64,000 nucleotides of DNA, from NCBI GenBank assembly GCA_019426215.1, contig CM033396.1, positions 21,653,101-21,717,100 on the forward strand, in the 5' to 3' direction. This DNA is from Buddleja alternifolia. Taxonomy: Eukaryota > Streptophyta > Magnoliopsida > Lamiales > Scrophulariaceae. The notes beneath the pieces were generated by a model. It searched no databases and was not told the DNA's origin. It was given only the letters and a program-made list of their open reading frames with translations. A program made the position numbers and the translations under genes. Shown piece by piece: positions 11,901-23,721 of the stretch. How positions within the stretch are numbered: position 1 is the stretch's first letter; each line of letters starts with the position of its first letter.

Positions 11901-12218
11901 CTAAGTCTTCACATCGTTAATATAGCAACAGTCGCTTGAAAATTTGACTTCAAAGCCTTTATCACAAAATTGACTAATGCTTAACAAATTATGATTAAGA
12001 CCCTCAACATAATATACATCACTAATCATGATGTTCCCCCTATGCATGATATTTATACCTTTGGTTTTACCTTTGGAGTTATCACCGAATATAACTTGAG
12101 GACCATTGCTTGCTCGATAGTTGACCAAGAGATCTTTTGAGCCAGTTATGTGCCTTGATGACCCACTATCAATGTACCAAATTGAAGTATCGGTAGTGTT
12201 GGCTCTAGGTACCTGCAT
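11901..12218 (-). pseudogene. pol: Element A protease
   Basis: A 106-codon frame starting MQVPRANTTDTS, followed by WYIDSGSSRHITGSKDLL, the DSG catalytic motif of copia aspartic protease, and the conserved [16 protein letters not shown] segment. The frame is broken before the integrase. It is offset from gag by a 37-bp GT...AG segment (12249 to 12213 on the minus strand; see findings). Confidence 0.82.
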
Positions 12219-12231
12219 TTAAAGGGTAGTT

Positions 12232-12615
12232 CTAATTCTTCTTAGGTACCCATTTTGTCTTGTGTCCTTTAATGTTAGTCACTTTGGTTTGAATTAAAAC
12301 TTTCGAAACCCATATATGCCTTGTCTTCATTATGGAAAGATTGGCCCTCTTGGGTTTCGGTTTGTGTTGTGTGTGCTTTTTAGGTGTATAGTAATATCCT
12401 CGATTATTGTAGTAATCATAGTCATAATCATAAGCATAATTATCATAGTATTGATAACATGATCTAGATCTTTGAGGATATTGACGCAGATATTTCCTTG
12501 ACACTGGCTTAGGAGTCGCTTTTGGCGATTGACGCTTAGCATTTGATTTACTTGTAGATGGTTTATCCTTAGCCTTTTGAGCGTTTGGATGAACCTTCTT
12601 CTGTGAATCATTCAC
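12232..12615 (-). pseudogene. gag: Element A gag C-terminal tail
   Basis: A 127-codon frame, basic and Tyr/Asp-rich, with a YAYDYDYDYYNNRGYYY run and a Lys-rich end that closes with KWVPKKN and a stop. It matches the same tail of gag in E (56847-57131) and is probably an RNA-binding extension. It is separated from the middle gag by a frameshift near 12612. Confidence 0.7.
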
Positions 12616-13562
12616 TTTCGCCTTCTCCTTATTGCCCGAGTTGTATTGACCTTCTCATATGGCCTCTTACCATAATCCTTAGGTTCATTCAGAGTTTGAC
12701 TGTCTAAACTCTCCTCAACAAAGAATACACCTTTTCCTTTGTTGGTTGCCGTAACCTTAGACACTTTTGATTTTTGACCAAATTTATTACAACCTAAACC
12801 GGTCATTTCACCAAAAAGTCTAGTTACCTCAGTCACATTATCTAGCTTTCTTGACGCTTTGGATAACGATGCGACAAGCTGCTCTGACTTAGCAAGTCTA
12901 GCAATCAGCTCAGCTTCTCTCCTGACTATTATATCAATATCACTTTTCAATTGGATAATTTCACTCTCAAGCGATTGATTCTTCTCAATGCATTGTTGCT
13001 GAACTTGCAACTCTGCTTTGAGCGTCATTTTATCACTTGTAAGTGATGAAATAATGTCGAAGTGATTTTGATATATCTTAGCGGCATCTTGACAATCTTT
13101 GTAATATTCATTTACTTTGTCAAGTAATTCATCATAAGAAAGAGGATGAGATAATTCATTGTTTACCTTAGATTGCGAGTCATCAGAAGCTTCTTCATCT
13201 CTAGCCATAAGATAAATTAACGCTGAGTCGCTTGTTGGCTCATCATCACTGCTTTCATCTGATGATTCCAAATCCTCTTTAGGTGTGGAGAATGATTCAG
13301 ATTCCGCTAGCAGACCTTGTTGGTGAAGGTTGCTCCTGAATTGGTTTCTATCCGCATAATCTTGCCTTGTGGGCTTAGATACATTTGGATAAGGACAATT
13401 TACCTGGTAGTGCCCTGGTTTCCTGTAATTGTAACACAAATTAGTTTTCATTTTCTGTTCAGTGGTTAATCGCTTGGAAATTACTGGCGCTAAAACATTC
13501 TGTACTAGAGACGGAGGTGCTTGGTATTGAACTGGCACTGGAGGCTGAGGAGCATAATACAT
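12612..13562 (-). pseudogene. gag: Element A gag middle (zinc knuckle and coiled coil)
   Basis: A 316-codon frame with a Pro/Gln-rich start, a zinc-knuckle homologue CYNYRKPGHYQVNC whose second Cys is Tyr (Cys in E), an acidic SSDESSDDEP stretch, and a long Glu/Gln/Lys-rich coiled-coil-like region ending in LDNVTEVTRLFGEMTGLG. The damaged knuckle would impair RNA binding. Confidence 0.78.
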
Positions 13563-13616
13563 TGGCGCTTGATACTGCGGCCTTGGTGCAAGGGGAGGGG
13601 TTTGGAATGAAGTTTG

Positions 13617-14447
13617 TCAAGAAGGGTTTCTCTTTTCGTATCTTAGAAATTTCTTGACCAACAAAGCCATTTTCTTTTCCTCATTCAATTCTGTAGCTTG
13701 CACCTCACTGACTGACTTTCCCTTGTTCTTAGTAGTAGCTATTAGGGCTCCTGATTCAGTCATTGATGTAGAAGTCGTTGTGTCGCTGACTTCTCCTAGT
13801 TCAAATTCAAATGCCTTCAACTCTGAAAACACATGTTCCGGAGTTAGAGTTTCCAACGTTTGTGATTCTCTCATTGCAACCGTCTTAATCAAATATTTGC
13901 TTCGAAGACTTCTGAATATCTTGTTGACCATTTCTTTGTTACTCAACTCATTGTTTAGTGACACTAACTCTGTAATGAGCATAGTGAATTTTGCGTCCAG
14001 TTGTTCTAGCATCTTGTAGTTCTGCATCTTAAAATGCTCAAATCTTTGCATAGCTATGGAGAGCTTGTTCTCCTTCATCTGTGCTGAACCTTCACATACG
14101 ATAGCCAACTTATCCCATATTACTTTTGATGTCTTACATTGCTTGATCTTGTTGAACAATGCATCATTGTCTTCTAATGCTGAGTATAGAGCGCTTCGTC
14201 TAACATTATCTAGATTTGCTCTTTTTCGATCTTCTTGGGTCCATTCTAACGTGGGTTTCTCGACATAACCATCTGGAGTAGCTTCAGTTGCTCCAGGGGC
14301 TCGAGTTACGACTTTCATGATCTGAATGGGGTCATCTGTAATTAGATCACACATCTCATTATCACATGAACATAGATATGCAAATGCTCTAAGTTTCCAT
14401 GAATCATAATTTGATTCAACCAGTTTAGGCATCATGTTAAAAGCCAT
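13617..14447 (-). CDS. gag: Element A Gag, N-terminal domain
   Basis: An open frame from MAFNMMPKLVESNYDSW (chosen because this start is conserved in B and E; the frame is also open 10 codons upstream). It carries the same gag domain as B, with WDKLAIVCEGSAQMKENK and MRESQTLETLTPEHVFSELKAFEFE. It ends after KKFLRYEKRNPS at a frameshift before the zinc-knuckle section. The start lies about 95 bases from the PBS. Confidence 0.8.
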   Translation of the reverse strand: MAFNMMPKLVESNYDSWKLRAFAYLCSCDNEMCDLITDDPIQIMKVVTRAPGATEATPDGYVEKPTLEWTQEDRKRANLDNVRRSALYSALEDNDALFNKIKQCKTSKVIWDKLAIVCEGSAQMKENKLSIAMQRFEHFKMQNYKMLEQLDAKFTMLITELVSLNNELSNKEMVNKIFRSLRSKYLIKTVAMRESQTLETLTPEHVFSELKAFEFELGEVSDTTTSTSMTESGALIATTKNKGKSVSEVQATELNEEKKMALLVKKFLRYEKRNPS

Positions 14448-14542
14448 GATATGAGATTTTAAAAGGAAATAAAGCAACTAAGTTTAGAAAAATTGATCTA
14501 AACAAGCAGTTATGCTCGGAAACGCGTAGGTTTCTACTTCAA

Positions 14543-14556
14543 CCGCTCTGATACCA
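14543..14556 (-). promoter_or_regulatory. Element A primer-binding site
   Basis: TGGTATCAGAGCGG on the minus strand, iMet type, two bases from the LTR end at 14559. Confidence 0.9.
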
Positions 14557-14558
14557 CT

Positions 14559-14796
14559 TGGTGGTCCCAAGTGACATACGAAAGGGTCTAGAGGGGGGGG
14601 GGTCAATAGACCCTAAAGTCTTTTTCGACTTCAAAAATTTCGTATCACTCTTAAAGATTTGAACGCTTAGAGAGTTGAGCGCTTAGGTAAGGTGCTACAG
14701 TAAAGATAACTTAGACTTAGTGATTTTAGCAATTTACCAAAGTATGGTAATGCTTAGATCGCTTAATCAGGATTAACACAGCGAAAATGATTTTAA
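14559..14796 (-). repeat. Element A 5' LTR, 3' end part
   Basis: Matches the PBS-proximal part of the LTR of B, with the 10-G tract and the GACTTT/CGACTTC hairpin remnant. It stops at about 14796, where element H sequence begins. The remainder of this LTR resumes at 29868. About 60 bases of LTR are missing between the two parts compared with B. Confidence 0.85.
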
Positions 14797-16559
14797 ACAC
14801 ATGAATAGAATGACGTCTTGTTGGAAACAGGAGAGAGGTGGCCGATTTTTAGGTCTAGGGAGGGGGCGGATTTTCCAGCAATTTCAATCTTTTTAATTTT
14901 AGTCTCCTTCATCTCTTATTTATAGGTGAATAATACCTAGAGTCCAATTAGGAAAAGGAAACTTCCTTTCTCCTAAACTCTCTAGTAATCCTTATCCTAT
15001 GAGGTGATAAGTCAAACAACTTATCAATGATGAAGACTTGGAGGAGGGGAAAACTCTTTTCCTCCTCCACCACATAAAAAATGCCCCCTCCCTTATTTTT
15101 CTCATAAAAATCAGTCAACACAAGTCAATTGGACTCTAGGATTTAATTTTGAATTCTCAATTTAATTATAGGCCTAACCCATCAATTAAATAAAAGTCAA
15201 ATTAAATCCAACCAACTAATTTCAACATTTATTTATTTAACTTGGGCTCTACCCAATTAAATAAAATACTTAGACTCTACTAGGTCCATTAATTTAATTA
15301 ATTCTACAAGATTAATTAAAAGAGTAAAATTAATTGAACCCTTTCAATTAATTTATATTCCATATTAGGAAAGTACTACACTTTCCTAATTCCCTCAATT
15401 TCCTTGAAATTGATTAATCACATTTATTCAAGCAGTGACTCTCTCGAGTTAGTGTGTGTCCCCTTAGGCTCGTTTCTATCTAGTAGTAAGTACACCTTCT
15501 CACAGTGCCAGTGTGCTTTCCTAAAATGGAAAGTACTAGATCAAATCAATCCTTTGATTCAATCAAGCCTCGAATTTGTCACCAAGCTAATTCTCGGCAC
15601 TTACAAATCGCGGTTGCCCACCTAGCATAGGGTCCCGAAGACCTAGATAAAACGAAAGTAAAGAAACGCCTTTTTGCGATCTTGATCCTCGCATAAGTAA
15701 GATCCTTCTATCTAATCTCCCGATTGAATCTAGAGCAGTGGCTAAGGTCGAAACTCTATTAATTCAATACTATGTTTCCCACGTTATGTGAAATCGACTT
15801 CGACTATCTAAACGAGGAAACCCTATGCCTCTTTAGATATCATACTTCGGTCGAAGATTCCTTAAGTCAATTCACTATGTAACCATAGGAGATTAACCGA
15901 CTAGCTAATGTCAGAGATAGATTCCTCTTGATTCTCACGTGCCTTACTACGTAAGACGTGCATGTCTGAGTTTTTCCATATTCGATCATCTAAAGTGATC
16001 ATGAAACAAATCAAGAACATGCGCGGTTAGGCATAAGACATCCAATGGAATATTAGGTTTGTAAGGATTACTCTTATACTGCAAGACCACTGGACGTTCA
16101 CATTCGACTGGGAATCCATTTTAGGAACTTCCATGGGGTTGTTAGTTCGCTCATTACCACAATGGCAACCCTCATATATGCAGTGGCTTTCACCGCACCA
16201 GTATCTATGGAACGAGATACACTTTTCCCAGAGTATGCATCATATGAGCAAGTCTTTTGGGTTGCATCAATATCCCTTTATCTCGATGAACCCTTTTACG
16301 ACTTGGAACAATGTTTAAAGATCACAGCCTTCGAGACATATTCCATCATTGCCACACCCAATGTGCAATGATGTCCCATAGCTATGTGTGATCTTTCGGG
16401 ACTTTATTCTAAGCCAAAGTAAAAACTAATTTAAGAATAAAGACATGTCACATATAAAAGAGATTGACTTTATTTATATGAAAACGATTGTTCAATTCTA
16501 GAGTTACTATTACAAGGAATGGCGCCCAATAATTGGTGTGTCGGACACTAACTCTAACA
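14797..16559 (-). repeat. Element H 3' LTR, truncated
   Basis: Begins TGTTAGAGTTAGTG on the minus strand directly after a GGGCAAGTGGGAGAT polypurine tract. It aligns along its length with 21843-23609. A TATAAATA box is at 14917-14924 (minus). The last ~407 bases of the full LTR (21436-21842) are missing. Confidence 0.88.
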
Positions 16560-16561
16560 AT

Positions 16562-17490
16562 CTCCCACTTGCCCTAGCGCCAATTACCCATGTACTTAAG
16601 GCCCATTCTTCCCAAATGTCTTTCAAATACTATTTGGCTAAGGGGTTTGGTAAGTGGGTCCACTATGTTGTCCGCTGTAGATCGATATATGCAGATTGGG
16701 AGAGACCTAGCATCCTACTCGATCTATCCCTGTAGATCTTCATACCGAGTATGTAGGACGCCTCTCCCATATCTTTCATGGAGAATTTATTAGAGAGCCA
16801 TACTTTAGTCGACTGCATCATCCCTACATCATTTTCAAATAGTAGGATGTCATCGACATAAAGTATGATGAACGTGACTGCGCTCCCTCTGATTTTCTTA
16901 TACACACATGCCTCTTCAACGTTTTGAACGTATCCATACTCTTGTGTGACAGTGTCAAAACATTTGTTCCAACTTCGAGAAGCTTGCTTAAGTCCGTAGA
17001 TGGACCTTTGGAGTTTACACACTTTGTGTTCGCTCCCTTTTGATGTAAAGCCCTCTGGCTATTGCATGTAGATCTCTTCCTCAATTTCTCCATTGAGGAA
17101 TGCAGTCTTTACATCCATCAGCCATATTTCATAATCAAAATATGCAGCTATAGCAAGCATAATCTTAATGGATTTCAGCATAGTCACTGGCGAGAAGGTT
17201 TCCTCATAGTCAATCCCTTGTCTTTGAGTAAATCTTTTTGCCACGAGGCGAGCCTTATAGGTTACTACCTCTCCATCGACTCCAATCTTTCGCTTGTAGA
17301 CCCACTTACAGCCAATGGGCTTGATGCCCTCAGGTAGGTCAACCAAGGTCCATACCTTGTTGGAGTACATGGAGTCCATTTCGGATGTCATGGCCTCTAG
17401 CCATTTTCTCGAATCAATGTCAGACATTGCACTCTTAAAACTCTTCGGATCAGAGTCTAGAGGAGGATCTTGAGTACCCTCCTCTTGCAA
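16562..17490 (-). pseudogene. pol: Element H reverse transcriptase with fused RNase H end
   Basis: RT starts in the 17490 frame with SRKWLEAMTSEMDSMYSNKV, then CKWVYKRKIG, WLMDVKTAFLNGEIEEE, IYGLKQASRSWN and the catalytic YVDDILLF. One stop (17059-17061, TAG where QPEGF is expected) interrupts an otherwise continuous frame. After LGLSQSAYIDL the sequence jumps, out of frame, to the extreme RNase H end (DPLTKPL, then GRMGLKYM and a polypurine tract), so most of RNase H is deleted in this copy. The enzyme cannot be functional. Confidence 0.85.
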
Positions 17491-17524
17491 TAAGCCTAGC
17501 CATCCTTCAGGCTCCTTTGGGATC

Positions 17525-17842
17525 CTAGCTCGTTGATCTCCTTAAAAGTTGTATGTTTTCAGTGGGTGCCTCTGATGTAGCCTTATTGGTGTTGGGTGGG
17601 TTAATTTGTATCTCTTGACTTGATCCATTCTCACGGACCTCATCAAGTTCTACAGCCTCGCCTTTTCTATCTAGAAGGTGACCCTTTCCAAGAAATTGGC
17701 ATTTCTCGAAACAATAACCTTTTGTTCCGTTGGGCTGTAAAAGTAATATCCAACAGTTTCCTTTGGATACCCTACAAAAAAGCACAAAGAGGACTTGGGG
17801 TCCAATTTGTCTCCCACTAAATGCTTTACACAAGCTGGACAC
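17525..17842 (-). pseudogene. pol: Element H integrase-RT linker
   Basis: Out-of-frame pieces match the post-integrase segment typical of copia pol, such as a KGYCFEK-like and KGHLLDRKGEAVELDEV-like run. The frame is broken on both sides. No separate product. Confidence 0.6.
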
Positions 17843-18049
17843 CCCTATATTCTCAAATGATTATATAAGGGCGTCTTTCCACACCAACTTTCGTATAGGG
17901 TATTGGGCATCGTCTTGCTAGGCGATCTATTCAACAGATAGAAAGCCGTTTCAAGAGCATAGCCCTGCATGGACTTAGGAACTTTAGTGAAACTCATCAT
18001 GGATCGAACCATATCTAGCAATGTTCGATTCCTACGCTCGGCTACCCCG

Positions 18050-18343
18050 TTATGTTGAGGCGTGCCGGGCGGTGTCCACTGTGATTCTCTCTAAGATAAT
18101 CAAGAAACTCGGTAGACAAGTATTCACCCCTCGATCTGATCGAAGAGCCTTAATACTTCTACCAAGTTGTTTCTCTACTTCATTTCTGAACTCCTTAAAC
18201 TTCTCAAAGGATTCAGATTTATATCTCATAAGATATAAATAACCATACCGTGAATAATCATCGGTAAAAGTTATGAAGTGGCTTTGGCCACCATGAGTGC
18301 TCACACTCATTGGCCCGCACACGTCTGTATGGACCAAGTCCAA
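18050..18343 (-). pseudogene. pol: Element H integrase core
   Basis: An open piece of 98 codons with MDLVHTDVCGPM (first catalytic Asp), ITFTDDYSRYGYLYLM and ALRSDRG (second Asp). It ends by frameshift before the catalytic Glu. The upstream zinc-binding part is in 18356-18874. Not functional as it stands. Confidence 0.8.
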
Positions 18344-18355
18344 TGGTTTTATGGC

Positions 18356-18907
18356 TCATTCCGTTTTCCCCGAAAATGGTAACTTGGTCATTTTTCCTTT
18401 AAGACATGATTCGCAACTTGACAATTCATCTAAGTCGTTTACACCTAAATGTTTTGCCAATGTTCGAATTCTTTCTTTGGAAATATGTCCAAGTCTTTCG
18501 TGCCACATTTGTGCGTTTACTTGATTATCTTGTTTACGTTTGTTACTTTGTTGAATTTTGAGATTGGAAATTATTGGGGATATTGTATACATTCCATCCT
18601 TCATTTTCAATTCCATAATAAGAGACAATTCATAAAACAAAAGTAAACTTTTATTACGAATCTCAAAACAATATCCTTCTCTATCCAAAATCGGAATCGA
18701 GATAACATTTCTTATTATTTCAGGAACAAAATAAACGGAATGTAAAACTAATTTCCTATCTCCTAACTCTAAGTAGATCGTCCCCATGGCTTTGGCAAAA
18801 ACCAATGCTCCATTCCCCATCCGCAGGATCATGTCTCTTCTACTCAGCTCCTTGGTTCTTTTCATCACCTGCAAATCATTGCAGATATGAACACCGCATC
18901 CAGTGTC
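18356..18907 (-). pseudogene. pol: Element H protease end and pre-integrase zinc region
   Basis: Around 18907-18860 the minus strand reads through DTGCGVHICNDLQVMK, the DTG catalytic motif of copia protease. The frame continues through RMGNGALVFAKAMGT, YFVPEIIRNVIS, then MWHERLGHISKERI (His pair) and CESCLKGKMTKLPF (Cys pair) of the integrase HHCC finger. The reading frame from 18874 is open for 172 codons. Confidence 0.8.
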
Positions 18908-18913
18908 AAGAAC

Positions 18914-19751
18914 TCAAGAAGAATTGTTAACAATAAAGTTATCTTCAACAAAGAACATATTTCGAGCCTGAGGCTCTTTGCAGTCCCTTTGCCAGTGCCC
19001 AATTTTCCCACATTTATGGCACTTATCAGACTTCTCAGACTTTAGCTTCTTTAACTTCTTCACACCACCATTACCTTTCAGCTTCTTAGTCTTATTCTTC
19101 TTCTTGTTGCCCTTCTTGGCTTTTGAATAGGAATTCATAAGAAGCACCGGTTTGTCCTTCTTGATGGTGCTTTCAGCAGTTATCAACATGTTCAACAATT
19201 CATTCAATGAAGCATTCAAGTTGTTCATGTTGAAATTGATGACGAATTGATCATATGACTTTGGGAGAGATTGAAGCACAAGGTCGACACAAAGGTCTCC
19301 GTCGAGTAGCAAATCCAAATCATTCATCTTATGAATTGATTGGATCATTTTAAGGACGTGCTCACTCACAGACGCCCCTTCATTCATCCTTGCTCCAAAT
19401 AGTTAGTTTTATATAGCATATCGTTCTCTCCTAGTCCTAGTACCGTAAAGCTCTTCTAAGTGGTTGATGATTTCCTTTGCCATCATCATATTTTCATGTT
19501 GCTTTTGCAACTCATTTGACATAGAAGTCATGATGATGCATCTAGCTTGGATGTTATCATCCGACCACAGCTTTGCGTACTCTCTATCCTCATCACTGCT
19601 TTCATCGTTAATCTCCTGCTGTATAGCCGTCAGGATATGATCCTTGCTTTCATATTGAAGAACGATTTTTAGGTTTCTAAGCAGCTCGAAAAGTTTGGTC
19701 CATTCAGTTTATTGGTTTCAAGAATTGTATAAAGAGGATTTTTAGCGATTT
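18914..19751 (-). pseudogene. gag: Element H gag
   Basis: The N-terminal part (about 19751-19390) is readable as GPNFSSCLETLKIVLQYESKD and further copia gag sequence. It is cut by stops near 19390-19410. The C-terminal part, 19387-18914, is open for 157 codons, with SVSEHVLKMIQSIHKMNDL, a Lys-rich tract and an intact zinc knuckle CHKCGKIGHWQRDC. Gag forms the particle and binds RNA. The stops prevent a full-length product. Confidence 0.8.
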
Positions 19752-19759
19752 TCGTTTAT

Positions 19760-21420
19760 CTACAAAAATGCATAACAGACAATTAATAACGGATTTTCAA
19801 ATAAAGTCCTTATACAATTTGGTCTTTAATTGTACAAGTCTCCCACTATTTTTCTCAAATCACACCACCCTCTTGACATGATTCGAAGAAACGTTAGTTT
19901 CTTTAGTGGGCTTGAGATCTATTCTCACTTCCTCATATGTCCCATTTTCTGAGCTAACATACGATGATTTTGAATAGTAGCCTTACCGGACCTTCTATCT
20001 TTTTAGATAGTTCTCAAGATGGTTTTCCCCATCTCCCACATGTGCCCCATTTTCTGAGCTAACACATGAAGGACGATGTTAGGCTCGACCCATCAAATAT
20101 CCCATGCATAACCATCAATTCCATTGCCCCCATTTTCTGAGCAAAGCAATGAAACCAACCGATTTCCACGGGGCACCATAGTGCTTAGTAAACACTCACA
20201 GCCTACCTCAGATCCAATCCACCCCATTTTCTGAGCAAAAGGATTGAACCTTTAGCGGCGTTTCACATGGTGAATACTTATGATGGAAGGCATGATAATA
20301 GAATTCCATTCTTACTATCACTTAAGCCTAATATTTTCTCAGGAGGGAATTATAACATGCTTATTGGGGGGTCTCATCAGATTTAATTATCTTGTTTTAG
20401 TTATCTATCCTATGCATGCCTTACATCACATAATCATCATAGACAGATAAATAAAACATCCACAAAGCGGTAAAAAATTAAGGATGAACCACCTCGAGCC
20501 CTAACCTAGTAACCCACTCGAGCCAAAGTGGGTTTGGACATTCTAGAAAGTAAAAACCAGCCTAGACTATTACAATGGTATCGCCTCAGCATACAACTCT
20601 TCAAGTCTTGGCTCCATCTCCTTGCTCCGTCTTCAATTACATAGAATACCAAAAACTACTAATCTACTATACGAAAAGTAAAGAGCCAAACCGGCTATTA
20701 TTTACAACTCTAGAATAATTATATACATAGAAAACCAACACTACGACTAGGCTGTGGTTCATCCCCTTATCACATAAACATGCCAAGCAACAAACATACA
20801 TGCGATAAAGTAAATTTTGCCCATTCATCATTCAAAATAGATTGCAAATGTCATTGGGATAAGTAAGATATTGATTTCTAAAACCTTTCTTGGAGTTTAT
20901 AAGTCTAAAACATCACAGGTAAGGTCTTTGGGTCACCCACCTCTAGAAAGTACGAAGAAAGGAAAAAAAAATTATTATTTTTTATTTAACTTTCTGCTGA
21001 CCACGCCTAGCCTGGGCGCCCCGTGCTGCAGCTGTTGTTGTTCGCGATTTTCAAATCATTTTTTCGCACGTTCGTGATTTTTTTGAGTTTCGATTAACGA
21101 ATCTGAATTCTCCTAAGGTCTGAGTTTTATTGCTTGATGATTAAACCTTCGGTTCAACCATCTCGCAACACCCCACCAAAGGTGATTTCATAAAACTAAA
21201 TCAAAACTTTCGAAAACAATCATATACCCAAATTTCAAATTTCATGATTTCTAAGACCAATGACTTTTAAACATTAAAATCATAAAAATCAAACAACATC
21301 CCAAATCAAAATCAATCCTAATCTTTTGATGAACATATTGATTATCATGCTTTCGATTTTACAATTAAAACGTAAAAATAAACATGAATAATCACATAAA
21401 AATTCGATCGAGCCAAACCA
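19760..21420 (-). other. Element H long leader with repeated motif
   Basis: About 1.66 kb between the PBS and gag without a credible gene. It carries four copies of CCCATTTTCTGAGC (plus strand 19941-19954, 20046-20059, 20129-20142, 20223-20236), spaced 105, 83 and 94 bases. The motif may belong to packaging or translation control of the leader, but that is inference only. Short ORFs here look like chance. Confidence 0.6.
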
Positions 21421-21434
21421 TGGCTCTGATACCA
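21421..21434 (-). promoter_or_regulatory. Element H primer-binding site
   Basis: The minus strand reads TGGTATCAGAGCCA, the iMet-type PBS, one base from the LTR end (CCCAACA). Confidence 0.9.
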
Positions 21435-21435
21435 T

Positions 21436-23609
21436 TGTTGGGTTGACTCATTCCCTCGGGAGGATCGTGGCAGCGAAAATTAAAATTTTACAAAAGTAAA
21501 CGTACAACCACCTGAAAACAGGAATATGGAGTTGGTTCGATTGAATTTGCTAAGGAGGTGTGCGAAATTACACCTTTCGAAAATTTTGTTTTACCTCGTG
21601 CTTTGGATCTCAGCAACCCTGTGGTGCAAATCCACACAATTTCCCTTGGGTGAGAAATTGCCCGTCGTCTTTTCGTATCTCCCGGTTTAGAGTGCTCCAA
21701 GCGTCGCACCTCTAAGATGTATCCACAGCTCGTTCAAGTCACCAATCGTCTTGCCTTGCGTGCTAGACAACAAAACGATTCTAAGCTTAACTTAGGATTG
21801 ATTATGTGAAGAGTAAGAATATTTTCTAAGTCGTTTAATTCAACAGGTGAATAGAAATGACGTCTTGTTGGAAAGAGAAGAGAGGTGGATGATTTTTAGG
21901 TCTATGGAAGGGGGCGGATTTTCCAGCAATTTCAATATTTTTAATTTTAGTCTCCTTCATCTCTTATTTATAGGTGAAGATTACCTAGAGTCCAATTAGG
22001 AAAAGGAAACTTCCTTTCTCCTAAACTCTCTAGTAATCCTTATCCTATGAGGTGATAAGTCAAACAACTTATCAATGATGAAGACTTGGAGGAGGGGAAA
22101 ACTCTTTTCCTCCTCCACCACATAAAAAATGCCCCCTCCCTTATTTTTCTCATAAAAATCGGTCAACACAAGTCAATTGGACTCTATGATTTAATTTTGA
22201 CTTCTCAATTTAATTATAGGCCCAACACATCAATTAAATACAAGTCAAATTAAATTCAACCAACTAATTCCAACATTTATTTATTTAACTTGGGCTCTAC
22301 CCAATTAAATAAAATACTTGGACTCTACTAGGTCCATTAATTTAATTAATTCTACAAGATTAATTAAAAGAGTAAAATTAATTGAACCCTTTCAATTAAT
22401 TTATATTCCATATTAGGAAAGTACTACACTTTCCTAATTCTCTCAATTTTCTCGAAATTGATTAACCACATCTATTCAAGCAGTGACTCTCTCGAGTTAG
22501 TGTGTGACCCCTTAGGCTCGTTTCTATCTAGTAGTAAGTACACCTTCCCACATTGCCAGTGTACTTTCCTAAAATGGAAAGTACTAGATTAAATCAATCA
22601 TTTGAATCAATCAAGCCTCGAATTAGTCACCAAGCTAATTTTCGGCACTTACAAATTGCGGTTGCCAACTTAACATAGGATCCCGAAGACCTAGATAAAA
22701 CGAAAGTAAAGATACGCCTTTTTGCGATCTTGATCCTCGCATAAGTAAGATCCCTCTATCTAATCTCCCGATTGAATCTAGAGCAGTGGCTAAGGTTGAA
22801 GCTCTATTAATTCAATACTATGTTTCCCACATTATGTGAAATCAACTTCGACTATCTAAACTAGGAAACCCTATGCCTCTTTAGATATCATACTTCGACC
22901 GAAGATTCCTTAAGTCGATTCACTATGTAACCATAGGAGATTAACCAACTGGCTAATGTCAGAGATAGATTCCTCTTGATTCTCACGTGCCTTACTATGT
23001 AAGACGTGCATGTCTGAGTTTGCCCATATTCGATCATCTAAAGTGATCATGTAACAAATCAAGAACATGCGCGGTTACGCATAAGACATCCAATGGAATC
23101 TTAGGTCCAGAAGGATTACTCTTATACTACAAGACCACTGGAAGTTCCACATTCGACTGGGAATCCATTTTAGGAACTTCCATGGGGTTGTTCAGTTCGC
23201 CCATTACCATATGGCAACCCTCATATATGCATTGGCTTTCACCGCGCTAATATGTATGGAACGAGATACACTTCTCCCAGAGTATGCATCATATGAGCAA
23301 GTCTTTTGGGTTGCATCGATATTCCTTTATCTCGATGAATCCTTTTTACGACTTGGAACAATGTTTAAAGATCACAGCCTTCGAGACATATTCCATCATT
23401 GCGACACCCAATGTGCAATGATGTCCCATAGCTATGTGTGATCTTTCGGAACTTTATTCTAAGCCAAAATAAAAACTAATTTAAGAATAAAGACATGCCA
23501 CATATAAAAGAGATTGATTTTATTTATATGAAAACGATTGTTCAATTCTAGAGTTACTATTACAAAGAATGGCGCCCAATAATTGGTGCGCCGGGCACTA
23601 ACTCTAACA
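21436..23609 (-). repeat. Element H full LTR (2,174 bp)
   Basis: TG...CA ends: on the minus strand it starts TGTTAGAGTTAGTGCCC and ends GTCAACCCAACA. TATAAATA box at 21965-21972 (minus). It is flanked upstream by an RNase H tail with polypurine tract and downstream by a PBS, so it serves both as 3' LTR of one internal region and 5' LTR of the next. Confidence 0.92.
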
Positions 23610-23721
23610 ATCTCCCACTTGCCCTAGCGCCAATTGCCCATGTACTTAAGGCCCATTCTTCCCAGATGTCCTTCAAATACTTTTTGGATAAGGGGTTTGG
23701 TGAGTGGGTCCGCTATGTTGT
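23610..23721 (-). pseudogene. pol: Second element H RNase H tail (part 1)
   Basis: The minus strand reads ADPLTKPL, then GRMGLKYMGNW and a stop, followed by the AAGTGGGAGAT polypurine tract at the LTR start. This is the end of copia pol. It is interrupted at 23721 by element G and continues at 29799. Confidence 0.85.

Larger units (their letters stand above)
7926..14796 (-). mobile_element. Element A: Sirevirus-like Ty1-copia, interrupted
   Basis: The minus-strand order is 5' LTR (31072-29868 plus 14796-14559), PBS, gag, protease, integrase, RT, RNase H, a spacer with a polypurine tract, then the start of the extra ORF, which is cut by the LTR of B. The 5' LTR was split by element H and its nested G. 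A is therefore older than B, H and G. All main reading frames carry stops or frameshifts. Confidence 0.88.
14797..23609 (-). mobile_element. Element H: Ty1-copia with 2.2-kb LTRs
   Basis: The minus-strand order is LTR (23609-21436), PBS (21434-21421), a long leader, gag, protease, integrase, RT, the end of RNase H, then a 3' LTR (16559-14797). A second RNase H tail and polypurine stretch lie upstream of the first LTR (23721-23610, continuing at 29867-29799), so the copy is an LTR-sharing tandem. The 3' LTR has lost about 400 bases at its far end. The lineage within copia is not certain; it is clearly different from the Sirevirus-like elements. Confidence 0.85.

Noticed and set aside
20871..21077. 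68-codon ORF in the leader of element H
   Set aside because: No likeness to any known product, no conserved counterpart; treated as chance.
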